Assembly: GCA_003670675.1 (NCBI GenBank)
Contig: QWQY01000002.1
Coordinates: forward strand, 1-48,110
Reading direction: 5' to 3'
Source: Chloroflexota bacterium
GTDB taxonomy: Bacteria > Chloroflexota > Chloroflexia > Chloroflexales > Roseiflexaceae
Length of the DNA stretch: 48,110 bases
Positions 24,899 through 32,346 of this stretch are shown here, in pieces. Under the pieces are notes generated by a model. That model was not told where the DNA came from. It worked only from the letters and a program-made list of their open reading frames with translations, and made no database searches. Numbering within the stretch: the stretch's first letter is position 1; the number at the start of each line of letters is the position of its first letter. Made by a program: the position numbers and the translations under genes.

Positions 24899-25792
24899 AT
24901 GACCGCGCGCCAAACGGGTTTGCTCGTTCTCTTGGGTGCCATTTGGGGCGCTGCTTTCATGCTTATCAAAATCGCCGTCACCGATATCGAACCCGCCACC
25001 CTCGTCGCGGTCCGTATCGCCATCACCGCGCTGATCCTCTATGGGGTTATGCGTGTGTCGGGCATCAGCCTCCCGGGCGGCAGCAAAATATGGAAAGACT
25101 TTTACTTTGTCGGCATGCTCGGCCTCGTCGTCCCGTTTTTGCTCATCGGCTGGGGGCAACGTCTCATCCCGAGTAGCACGACGGCCATCCTCGGTGCAAC
25201 GACGCCGCTCTTTGCTGCCATCATCAACCTGATTACCCGCAACGACGAACGCATCAATACCGAGCGTGTCATCGGTCTCATCATGGGATTCGCCGGTGTC
25301 ATGATTGCCATCGGCATCGAAGGCGCACAAAGCGGCAACATCTGGGGTGAACTGTGTGTCCTCGGTGCGGCGGTCTGCTATGCCCTGTCGGCCTTGTACG
25401 GTCGCCGTGCCTTCAGCGGGATGCAACCCATCATCCCGTCCACAGGTCAGATGATAGCCAGCACGTCCCTGCTCATCCCCATCGCACTCATCTGGAACGG
25501 CATCCCGACGGTCATGCCCGCGCCGTCTTCACTCATCGCACTCGTCATTCTGGCGGTCTTTTGTACGGCGATTGCCTACATCCTCTACTACCGCCTGATG
25601 GACGCAGTCGGGGCGACCAAAGTATCGATGGTGTCCTACCTCGTGGCACCGTTCGGGGTCGTCTATGGCGCAGCAATTCTGTCCGAACCGATTGCACCCA
25701 ACGCCATCGCCGGCCTAGTAGTTATTATTGTGGGCATTTTGATTGCCGGTGGCACGTGGCGGTCGCTCATCCCGCTGGTACGGCGCGCATGA
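24899..25792 (+). CDS. EamA/DMT-family transporter
   Basis: The protein has 297 residues from ATG 24899, with GAGG six bases upstream and a TGCTATTAT extended -10 about 30 nt before. The longer track ORF begins upstream of that -10. Ten hydrophobic helices form two EamA repeats: LVLLGAIWGAAFMLIKIAV at the start, and GELCVLGAAVCYALSALYGRRAF in the second half. Family members export amino acids or metabolites. The stop overlaps the next ATG by 4 bp (ATGA), so it is coupled to the THUMP-like methyltransferase. Confidence 0.88.
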   Translation: MTARQTGLLVLLGAIWGAAFMLIKIAVTDIEPATLVAVRIAITALILYGVMRVSGISLPGGSKIWKDFYFVGMLGLVVPFLLIGWGQRLIPSSTTAILGATTPLFAAIINLITRNDERINTERVIGLIMGFAGVMIAIGIEGAQSGNIWGELCVLGAAVCYALSALYGRRAFSGMQPIIPSTGQMIASTSLLIPIALIWNGIPTVMPAPSSLIALVILAVFCTAIAYILYYRLMDAVGATKVSMVSYLVAPFGVVYGAAILSEPIAPNAIAGLVVIIVGILIAGGTWRSLIPLVRRA

Positions 25793-26994
25793 ACCCGGCC
25801 ATCGTCGCTTGGTTGCAGACACGCACCGCGCAGGATCTCGTCGCCGGGATTGACGTCACCGCGCACCTGCGCTCCCTGTCACAGCTGCGTCAGGTGGTGT
25901 CGTCCGAACACGCCGCTGCTGCCTACGAGCTTGCCTGGGTACGCGCCCACGCGACCCGCAAGTTCCCCGACGGTGACGCGCTCTTTTTCACCAAAACCGC
26001 CCTCGAACAAGCCAGTCACCAACGGGTCAGCACCCACCGGGCACACATGTTCGCCGGCGCGACACACATCGCCGATGTCTGCTGCGGCTGCGGCGGCGAC
26101 CTGCTGGCGTTGGCGACAGTCGCCCCATGCACCGCTATCGACAGCGACCCCGGGCGCGTTGCCATGGCCGAAGCCAATCTCCACGCGCGTGGACTCACCC
26201 ACCGTGTCACCTGCATCTGCGCCGATGCCCTCTCATGGGCATTGCCGGATCACGTCGATGCAGTCTTTTTCGATCCCGGTCGGCGCGCGAGCAATGGTCG
26301 CATCTATGATCACGACGCGTACCTCCCCCCGTTGACCAGTGCCAATGCCTGGCGCCGCCCCGGCCGGCGTATTGCCATCAAATGCGCGCCGGGGATCGAC
26401 TACCGCCAGCTCCCGTTTGCTACACCCTATGCCATCGAGTGCGTGTCGCTCGACGGCGACCTGCGCGAAACCGTCGTCTGGCTCGACGCAGACCTGCCCT
26501 GGCAGCACCGCGCCACGGTGCTCGATGACCACGGGACGCACCTGCTCGACGACACCCACACCCCGGCGCAGATTGCTTGCACCGCACCCGCAGCGTTTTT
26601 CTACGAGCCCGACGCAGCGGTCATCCGCGCCGGCTTGGTCCAACACCTCGCCGCACGCATCGGCGCGACGATGATCGACCCGCAGATCGCCTATTTGACC
26701 CATACCGAGGCGCTGTTCACCCCATTTGCGCGGTGCTGGCGGGTTATCACGACGGTGCCGTTCAGCGAACGTCATGTGCGCGAAATCCTGCGGGCTCACG
26801 GCGCAGGAGCGGTCACGGTCAAAAAGCGTGGCTCGCCGATAGACACCGATGCGCTCGCGAAACGGCTGTCGCAACCACATGGTGTGCCAATGGTGGTAGT
26901 ATTGACGCGCGTCGCTGGCGCCCACACAGCAATCGTCTGTGTCGGACCCATCGACCCGAAGGAGCCCTCCAATGGCCATGAAGCAACCGAATGA
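25789..26994 (+). CDS. Class I SAM methyltransferase with THUMP-like C-terminal domain
   Basis: The protein has 401 residues from ATG 25789; the track ORF starts out of context in the upstream gene. SAM motif I is IADVCCGCGGDLLALA near 92, motif IV is AVFFDPGRRASNGR near 160 (the DPxRR pattern typical of this family), and the C-terminal region KKRGSPIDTDALAKRLSQ near 345 with VVVLTRVAGAHTAIV is the THUMP-like domain. Family members are predicted RNA-modifying enzymes of unknown target. The 3' end overlaps the next MFS gene by 23 bp. Confidence 0.82.
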   Translation: MNPAIVAWLQTRTAQDLVAGIDVTAHLRSLSQLRQVVSSEHAAAAYELAWVRAHATRKFPDGDALFFTKTALEQASHQRVSTHRAHMFAGATHIADVCCGCGGDLLALATVAPCTAIDSDPGRVAMAEANLHARGLTHRVTCICADALSWALPDHVDAVFFDPGRRASNGRIYDHDAYLPPLTSANAWRRPGRRIAIKCAPGIDYRQLPFATPYAIECVSLDGDLRETVVWLDADLPWQHRATVLDDHGTHLLDDTHTPAQIACTAPAAFFYEPDAAVIRAGLVQHLAARIGATMIDPQIAYLTHTEALFTPFARCWRVITTVPFSERHVREILRAHGAGAVTVKKRGSPIDTDALAKRLSQPHGVPMVVVLTRVAGAHTAIVCVGPIDPKEPSNGHEATE

Positions 26995-28201
26995 ATTGAC
27001 CGCGACGCAACGACGCCATGGCATGATCGTCATGATTGTCAATTCGTTCATGATGTGGGGCGGCTTTTTCATGGTGGTTCCGCTTATCTCGATCCACTAT
27101 GTCGAGGCGCTTGGGTGGACCACCGCCAGCATCGGGATTGTATTGGGCATCCGTCAACTTTTTCAGCAGGGCTTCACCGTCGTCGGCGGCATGCTGGCAG
27201 ACCGCTTCGGTGCGCGGCTCTTGATCCTCTGTGGGTTAATTGTGCGCTTTGTGGGTTTTTCTGCGATGGCCTGGGCAGATTCGTTCCCCCTTCTGCTCGG
27301 GAGTGCGATTTTTGCGGCATTGGGTGGCGCGATGTTCGATTCGCCCAGTTCGGCCACGATTGCCGCGCTGACAACCACCGAAGACCGCGCACGCTATTTT
27401 TCGATCCTCGGCATCGTACGCAATATCGGTATGGCCGTCGGCCCACTCATCGGCACGGCATTGCTGATATACGATTTCGGAATCGTCGCCATTGCAGCCG
27501 GGTCTTGTTATCTCATCGCCTGGGTGGTCACCTTTCGCATGCTCCCCGATGTGGCGGTTGCAACCACCCAGGGTAACCTAACCTACGGCATCCGCTTGGC
27601 CCTACGCGACAAGCGCTTCATGCTCTACAACACATTGCTGCTGGGATACTGGTTCCTGTGGACACAGATTACGCTCGCCATCCCGCTCCGGGCAGTCGCC
27701 CTCGCCGGCACCGACAGTGCGGTGAGCTGGGTGTACAGCGTCAATGCCGTGATGAGCATCGGGCTCCAGTATCCGTTGATGCGTTTTGCCGACAAACGTT
27801 TCGCGCCGGCAGTCACGCTCCTGCTCGGCATTGGCCTGCTGACGACGAGTTTGGGGCTCATCGGCGCTGCAGACAGCATATGGTTGTTATTAGGTTGTGT
27901 GGCAATGTATTCGTTGGGAGGGTTATTTGCGTCGCCCAGTCAACAAACGGTCGCAGCCAATCTCGCCGACAACTCGGCGCTGGGATCGTACTTCGGCGTC
28001 GCCGGATTGGCGATCGCGCTGGGCGGGGGGATGGGCAGCTTCAGTGGCGGTACCCTCTATGGCTGGGGTCAAGCAATCCAATACCCCGCTGCCCCATGGT
28101 TGGTCTTTGCCGGAGTAGGCACAATCACCTCGTTGCTGTTGTACTTTTTCTTCCGCTCTCATGACCTCCTGCGCCGCGTCACCCCGGTGCGTCCCGACTG
28201 A
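26972..28201 (+). CDS. MFS transporter (multidrug-like)
   Basis: The protein has 409 residues from ATG 26972, fixed by AAGGAG seven bases upstream. It has twelve helices, and motif A appears as VVGGMLADRFGARLLI near residue 70. The second half contains LMRFADKRFAPA. The MdtH-like layout suggests drug or metabolite efflux. The final TGA overlaps the next ATG by one base (TGATG). Confidence 0.82.
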   Translation: MAMKQPNELTATQRRHGMIVMIVNSFMMWGGFFMVVPLISIHYVEALGWTTASIGIVLGIRQLFQQGFTVVGGMLADRFGARLLILCGLIVRFVGFSAMAWADSFPLLLGSAIFAALGGAMFDSPSSATIAALTTTEDRARYFSILGIVRNIGMAVGPLIGTALLIYDFGIVAIAAGSCYLIAWVVTFRMLPDVAVATTQGNLTYGIRLALRDKRFMLYNTLLLGYWFLWTQITLAIPLRAVALAGTDSAVSWVYSVNAVMSIGLQYPLMRFADKRFAPAVTLLLGIGLLTTSLGLIGAADSIWLLLGCVAMYSLGGLFASPSQQTVAANLADNSALGSYFGVAGLAIALGGGMGSFSGGTLYGWGQAIQYPAAPWLVFAGVGTITSLLLYFFFRSHDLLRRVTPVRPD

Positions 28202-29079
28202 TGTTTAGCCCGCGCATCGATCAACTGACCATCACCTATGCAGATGTCGCACAGCACGGTGCGCTCATCGACTTCGTGCGGCGCTCGCGTTTTCGCCTCA
28301 TCCAGTTTGGGATGGCCACGTTGTCGTTGCCCCTCGATCAATACCACATCAGCGTCGCCTGGCATGGTGAACGCCCAGTGGCGCTTTTGCTGGCCACCCC
28401 GGCCGCCAATCAGACGGCGTGGGTACGGTCCTGTGCGCTCGACGGGATTTCGATTGCCTATCATGCCGAGTTAATCGGGCTGTTGGCGTCGACGCTCATT
28501 TATCACGCGCCGTGTCGGGCGTTGTTTTATAGCAGCGATCACTACGACAACTGGTTGAGCGACATCTTGCGCGGGGTGGGATTTGTCGCCCACAACACCA
28601 TCATCGCGCTCGAGACGCACCACTACCAGGCGCTGCCCCATGCAACCCCGGCCACGTTGGCACCACTGGGATTGGCCGAGTACGGAGACATCCAACGCAT
28701 CGATGCCCAGGCGTTCGACCCCGAATGGCAGAAAACCAGCCACGATGTGCGCGAGCTCACCAGCGGCGACGGACTCAGCCTTATCGGGGTCGTCGACAAC
28801 GTGCCCGTCGCCTATGCCATCGCCAATTGGCACGACAACCATACGACGTTCCACCTCGTGCGCATCGCCGTTTTGCCCGCGTACCAGGGTCGCCGGATAG
28901 CCAGCCAACTCCTCAATGCCGTACTCGAACACGGCTTCGTCCAGGGTGCTACCCGCGTCACCCTCAATACGCAACGCAACAACTACGCGGCGTTGGCCCT
29001 TTACACGCGGGCGGGATTCACCGCGACGGGTGAACAGTACGAAGTCATCCGTGCACAATCCCACGGAGTGCCGGAGTGA
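28201..29079 (+). CDS. GNAT acetyltransferase, two-domain
   Basis: The 292-aa protein is coupled to the MFS gene by TGATG. The C-terminal half has the GNAT core HLVRIAVLPAYQGRRIASQLLN near residue 217 (acetyl-CoA loop Q-G-R-R-I-A) and NTQRNNYAALALYTRAGF near 258. The N-terminal half (about 1-145) looks like a second, degenerate GNAT fold without the loop. The substrate is unknown. Confidence 0.78.
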   Translation: MFSPRIDQLTITYADVAQHGALIDFVRRSRFRLIQFGMATLSLPLDQYHISVAWHGERPVALLLATPAANQTAWVRSCALDGISIAYHAELIGLLASTLIYHAPCRALFYSSDHYDNWLSDILRGVGFVAHNTIIALETHHYQALPHATPATLAPLGLAEYGDIQRIDAQAFDPEWQKTSHDVRELTSGDGLSLIGVVDNVPVAYAIANWHDNHTTFHLVRIAVLPAYQGRRIASQLLNAVLEHGFVQGATRVTLNTQRNNYAALALYTRAGFTATGEQYEVIRAQSHGVPE

Positions 29080-29139
29080 CGTTTGGTATACTACCCATAT
29101 CAAGCCCGTCAGATGCACCCGAGATACAGAGGAGCGCAG

Positions 29140-30318
29140 ATGTCCATCATCCCCGAAGAGCTTTTGACGCGTGGCGTCGCCGAAATCATCGTCGAGTCCG
29201 AACTCCGTGCCAAGCTCAACGCCGGCAAAAAACTCCGCCTCAAGCAGGGCTTTGACCCGAGCCGCCCCGATATGCACATCGGCCATGCCGTCGGTCTGCG
29301 CAAACTCAAAAAGTTCCAAGAACTCGGTCACACCATTGTACTCATCGTCGGCGACTGGACGGCCCAAATCGGCGACCCCAGCGGCCGCGACGTGACCCGG
29401 CCGCGTTTGACTGCCGAAAAAGTCCGTGAAAACGCGCTCACCTACATGGAGCAGTTCTTCCGCGTCATCGATCGCGACAAAACCGAGGTCCGCTGGCAAT
29501 CCGAGTGGTTCGGCACGTTCAAACTCGAAAACGCCCTCGACCTGGCCGGTCGCTTCACCTTGGCACACATGTTGTCGCACGACACCTTCCGCAAACGCTA
29601 TGAGGCAGGTGCACCGTTGACCATCCTCGAGCTGATGTACCCGATGCTCCAGGGATATGACTCGGTGGCCATCAAAGCCGACGTCGAATTCGGCGGTACC
29701 GACCAAAAGTTCAACAACCTGGCCGGCCGTGAGCTCCAATCACAGATGGGTCTGCAACCGCAGGACGTCTTTTTGTTGCCCCTCATCCCCGGCACCGACG
29801 GCCGCAAGATGGGCAAGTCGTTCGACAACACCGTCGACATCCTGCTCTCGCCCGAAGACATGTTCGGCAAAGTGATGTCCATGGCCGACGACGTGATGCC
29901 CCTGTACTTCGAGGTCCTCACCGACGTGCCGATGGCCGACATCACCGAGTTCCGTCACATCCTCAGCACGGGCCAAGGCAATCCGATGGACATCAAAAAA
30001 CTCCTCGCCGGCCATGTCGTGACGCAGTTCATTTCGGCTGACGCAGCCATCCGCGGTCGCGAGTCGTTCGAACGACAGTTCCAACGCCGCGAAGTCCCCG
30101 ACGAGATGCCCGAGTACGCCATCAGTCAGCCCACCGCGATCCTCGACGTGCTGGTGGCCAGCAATCTGGCTTCCTCCAAAAGTGAAGCGCGCCGCCTCGT
30201 CGATGGTGGCGGCGTCAAAGTCAACGGCGAAAAGGTCGCTGGCTATGACACCCTCGTGGCGCCCGTCGCCGTCATCCAAAAAGGTCGGCACTACGTGCGC
30301 ATCACAGCTGCTTCGTAA
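29140..30318 (+). CDS. tyrS: Tyrosyl-tRNA synthetase
   Basis: The protein has 392 residues from ATG 29140 with AGGAG upstream. It is a class I synthetase: HIGH is exact at residues 46-49 (MHIGHAVGL), and the KMSKS loop is GRKMGKSFDN near 222, the form found in the TyrZ-like subgroup. The tyrosine pocket V-E-F-G-G-T-D-Q-K-F-N-N is near 186, and a C-terminal S4 RNA-binding domain holds SSKSEARRLVDGGGVKVNGEKV near 345. It charges tRNA-Tyr. No T-box leader is visible in the short upstream gap, and a hairpin terminator follows. Confidence 0.95.
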   Translation: MSIIPEELLTRGVAEIIVESELRAKLNAGKKLRLKQGFDPSRPDMHIGHAVGLRKLKKFQELGHTIVLIVGDWTAQIGDPSGRDVTRPRLTAEKVRENALTYMEQFFRVIDRDKTEVRWQSEWFGTFKLENALDLAGRFTLAHMLSHDTFRKRYEAGAPLTILELMYPMLQGYDSVAIKADVEFGGTDQKFNNLAGRELQSQMGLQPQDVFLLPLIPGTDGRKMGKSFDNTVDILLSPEDMFGKVMSMADDVMPLYFEVLTDVPMADITEFRHILSTGQGNPMDIKKLLAGHVVTQFISADAAIRGRESFERQFQRREVPDEMPEYAISQPTAILDVLVASNLASSKSEARRLVDGGGVKVNGEKVAGYDTLVAPVAVIQKGRHYVRITAAS

Positions 30319-30340
30319 TCATTGCTACCGCACGTCAACG

Positions 30341-30372
30341 CGCCACGTACACTCCTGTACGTGGCGTTTCTC
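30341..30372 (+). terminator. Terminator after tyrS
   Basis: A 10-bp perfect stem, CGCCACGTAC / GTACGTGGCG, with a 6-nt loop is followed by TTTCTC, 22 nt after the stop codon. Confidence 0.8.
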
Positions 30373-30431
30373 ATATAGTTTTCAGAGTGCTGTGCTATGG
30401 TAGCGGAGTGTTCATAAACGGGGTATGTGGT

Positions 30432-30971
30432 ATGCGACGGTTGCTTCTCGTCATGGTCTTTTCGCTCTGCAGTTGTGCCGCCAAGCCGGCCACGGTTATA
30501 CCCGCTGGTCTGCCACCCAATATCAGTGTCGATGCAACCTTGACTGCCGGCAACGATGGCATCTTGGCTGTGGGTCAACCTGCACCAGCGTTCAGTTGGA
30601 CCACTGCAGATGGCCAGACCGCAGACTTGACTACGTATCGCGGCAAGCGCGTTATCATCAATTTCTGGGCGACCTGGTGCGAGCCATGCCGCGCCGAAAT
30701 GCCCGCGCTCAATGCCTACCACGGTCGTGACGACGTCGTCGTCATCGGCATCAACAAAGGCCAAGACATCGCACTCCTGCCTCCGCTCGCTGCCGAACTC
30801 GGACTCACCTTCCCCCTGATCAGTGACCCCGACGGCGATGTCAGCATCGCCTACAGTGCCCGCAATCTCCCCACGAGTGTGTTTGTTGATCGCACGGGGA
30901 TGATCAGTGCAATATCGATTGGTGTCCTCACCGAAGACGCCTTGGCCCTACAATTGGAGCGCATCCCATGA
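30432..30971 (+). CDS. TlpA/ResA-like thioredoxin-fold lipoprotein
   Basis: The protein has 179 residues from ATG 30432, which places a short signal (MRRLLLVMVFSLCSC) directly at the start with a lipobox-like L-C-S-C. The track start would bury it. A thioredoxin-like domain follows: VGQPAPAF near 45, FWATWCEPCRAEMP with the CxxC pair near residue 82, and the cis-proline loop NLPTSVFVD near 148. Such proteins reduce disulfides on the outer face, often for cytochrome c maturation. The stop overlaps the DUF2085 start by 4 bp. Confidence 0.85.
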   Translation: MRRLLLVMVFSLCSCAAKPATVIPAGLPPNISVDATLTAGNDGILAVGQPAPAFSWTTADGQTADLTTYRGKRVIINFWATWCEPCRAEMPALNAYHGRDDVVVIGINKGQDIALLPPLAAELGLTFPLISDPDGDVSIAYSARNLPTSVFVDRTGMISAISIGVLTEDALALQLERIP

Positions 30972-31780
30972 CCTTCCCCCCACGCCCTGCGTTGCAATAT
31001 GTCGCAATCGGTGTCTATGTTGTCCTCTTGGCGGGTGTCTTTTTGTTCCCTTCCGTGCCCCTACCGAGCTGGCCCGGTGGGACGGTCGCATGGAACATGT
31101 ACGCGACCGTACACGGTGTCTGCGCACAAATGCACAACACCATGATCGGCGGCATGCAATTACCATTGTGCGCCCGCAACACAGGGATCTACGGGGCGAT
31201 GACCATTAGTCTGCTGGCTATGTGGGCCCTTGGACGGATCCGCACGCGTACCTTCCCACCCGTGTGGATGACCATCCTGCTGCTCATCCCGGTCATCATC
31301 GTCGCAATCGATGGCCTCAATTCGCTCTTTGTCGACCTCGAGATGCCGTCGCTGTATACCCCGCGTAACCAATTGCGTACACTGACGGGTGCCATGGCCG
31401 GTATTGCCATCGCGCCGTTTTTTGTACCGTTGTTCAACCGCGTGCTGCGTTGCAACCCCAAAGAAACCCCCGTCATGGCCAATGCAGTCGATCTCATCGT
31501 GCTGTGGGGATTGGCATTTTGTTTCAGCATGCTGGTCATCATCGGACCCGCATGGTCGTATTGGCCGATTGCCATTATTTCGTGGCTCGGCATCGTCGGG
31601 ATTTTGCTCATCTCAAACGGCTTTGCCGTGGCGGTTGCATTTGGCTATGACCAACGCGTCGCCCACGTGCGCGAACTGGCTGCACCAGTGTTGGTGGCAA
31701 CGGCAATTACCATCGCCGAGTTGGGGTTGATGTCGTGGTTGCGCTTTGGGTTTGAGGTAAATGGGTTTTTTCAATCATAG
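30968..31780 (+). CDS. DUF2085 membrane protein
   Basis: The 270-aa protein has about seven hydrophobic segments. The DUF2085 core is recognisable: HGVCAQMHNTMIGGMQLPLCARNTGIYG near residues 48-75, where the family normally has a Cys-His and a C-A-R-C-T-G-x-Y. Here the second cysteine is Asn (CARN). It is coupled by ATGA to the TlpA-like lipoprotein, which suggests a joint redox or membrane function. The family function is unknown. Confidence 0.75.
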   Translation: MTFPPRPALQYVAIGVYVVLLAGVFLFPSVPLPSWPGGTVAWNMYATVHGVCAQMHNTMIGGMQLPLCARNTGIYGAMTISLLAMWALGRIRTRTFPPVWMTILLLIPVIIVAIDGLNSLFVDLEMPSLYTPRNQLRTLTGAMAGIAIAPFFVPLFNRVLRCNPKETPVMANAVDLIVLWGLAFCFSMLVIIGPAWSYWPIAIISWLGIVGILLISNGFAVAVAFGYDQRVAHVRELAAPVLVATAITIAELGLMSWLRFGFEVNGFFQS

Positions 31781-31793
31781 TGTCGGGGTCGGG

Positions 31794-31855
31794 CGCGGCG
31801 TACGCATGTCGGCCCGCTCGTGTGCGTGAGCACAACGCCTGCCCGCCGCGTTTTC
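31794..31855 (+). terminator. Possible complex terminator between convergent genes
   Basis: CGCGGCG pairs with CGCCGCG across a loop that itself holds a GCTC/GAGC hairpin, followed by TTTTCT. The long loop makes this weak. Confidence 0.3.
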
Positions 31856-32283
31856 TAAATCATATATGAGGTCGCTACCAGCGAGTTCCGACGTTCGGTC
31901 AGCATGGCCAGGGTCGTCTGGCCGAGCACTGCGGTGGCACGCTGGCGCGCTTCGGCCCAGACTTCGCGCGCGACGACCGAGTCTGCAATGCTTGGATTGC
32001 CGCCTTTGTCGCGTGCATCGTCGGTCCCCTCGAGCGCTTCGACGATTTCGAGCAACGTTATCTGACTGGCTGGGCGCGCCAGCCGGTGGCCACCTTGGCG
32101 ACCACGCAAACTTTCGATCAAGCCGCCACGACGCAACATCAACATGATTTGACTGATGAAGTGCTCGTCAATCTGCTGCCGCCGGTGGATGTCACGCGCT
32201 TGTACCGGACCATCGCTCCCGTTGACGGCAATATCAATCATCGCCCGGATCCCGTATTCGACTTGGCTCGACATGCGCATCAT
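31855..32283 (-). CDS. Rrf2-family transcriptional regulator without cysteine ligands
   Basis: The 142-aa protein has the Rrf2 winged helix: M-S-S-Q-V-E-Y-G-I-R-A-M at the start, EHFISQIMLMLRRGGLIESLRGRQGGHRLARP near 40-70, and ITLLEIVEALEG near 78. Iron-sulfur Rrf2 proteins (IscR, NsrR, RsrR) carry three cysteines near residues 90-110. This one has no cysteine at all, so it must sense something else or use a protein partner. Three closely spaced ATGs leave the exact start open. A palindrome-like site overlaps its promoter. Confidence 0.85.
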   Translation of the reverse strand: MMRMSSQVEYGIRAMIDIAVNGSDGPVQARDIHRRQQIDEHFISQIMLMLRRGGLIESLRGRQGGHRLARPASQITLLEIVEALEGTDDARDKGGNPSIADSVVAREVWAEARQRATAVLGQTTLAMLTERRNSLVATSYMI

Positions 32284-32295
32284 AGACGTGTACCC

Positions 32296-32326
32296 ACTTA
32301 GACGACTAACTTACTCATGTATTGTA
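32296..32326 (-). promoter_or_regulatory. Rrf2 gene promoter with imperfect inverted repeat
   Basis: TACAAT on the minus strand (32326-32321) is a likely -10, and ACTTAGACGACTAACT (32296-32311), an imperfect inverted repeat matching at six of eight positions, lies just downstream across the expected transcription start. It fits autorepression by the Rrf2 protein. Confidence 0.4.
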
Positions 32327-32346
32327 ACATGGAGTGTCGGTCGCTG

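Noticed and set aside
29080-29139. T-box riboswitch ahead of tyrS
   Set aside because: The gap is 60 nt with no T-box sequence or specifier stem, too short for such a leader.
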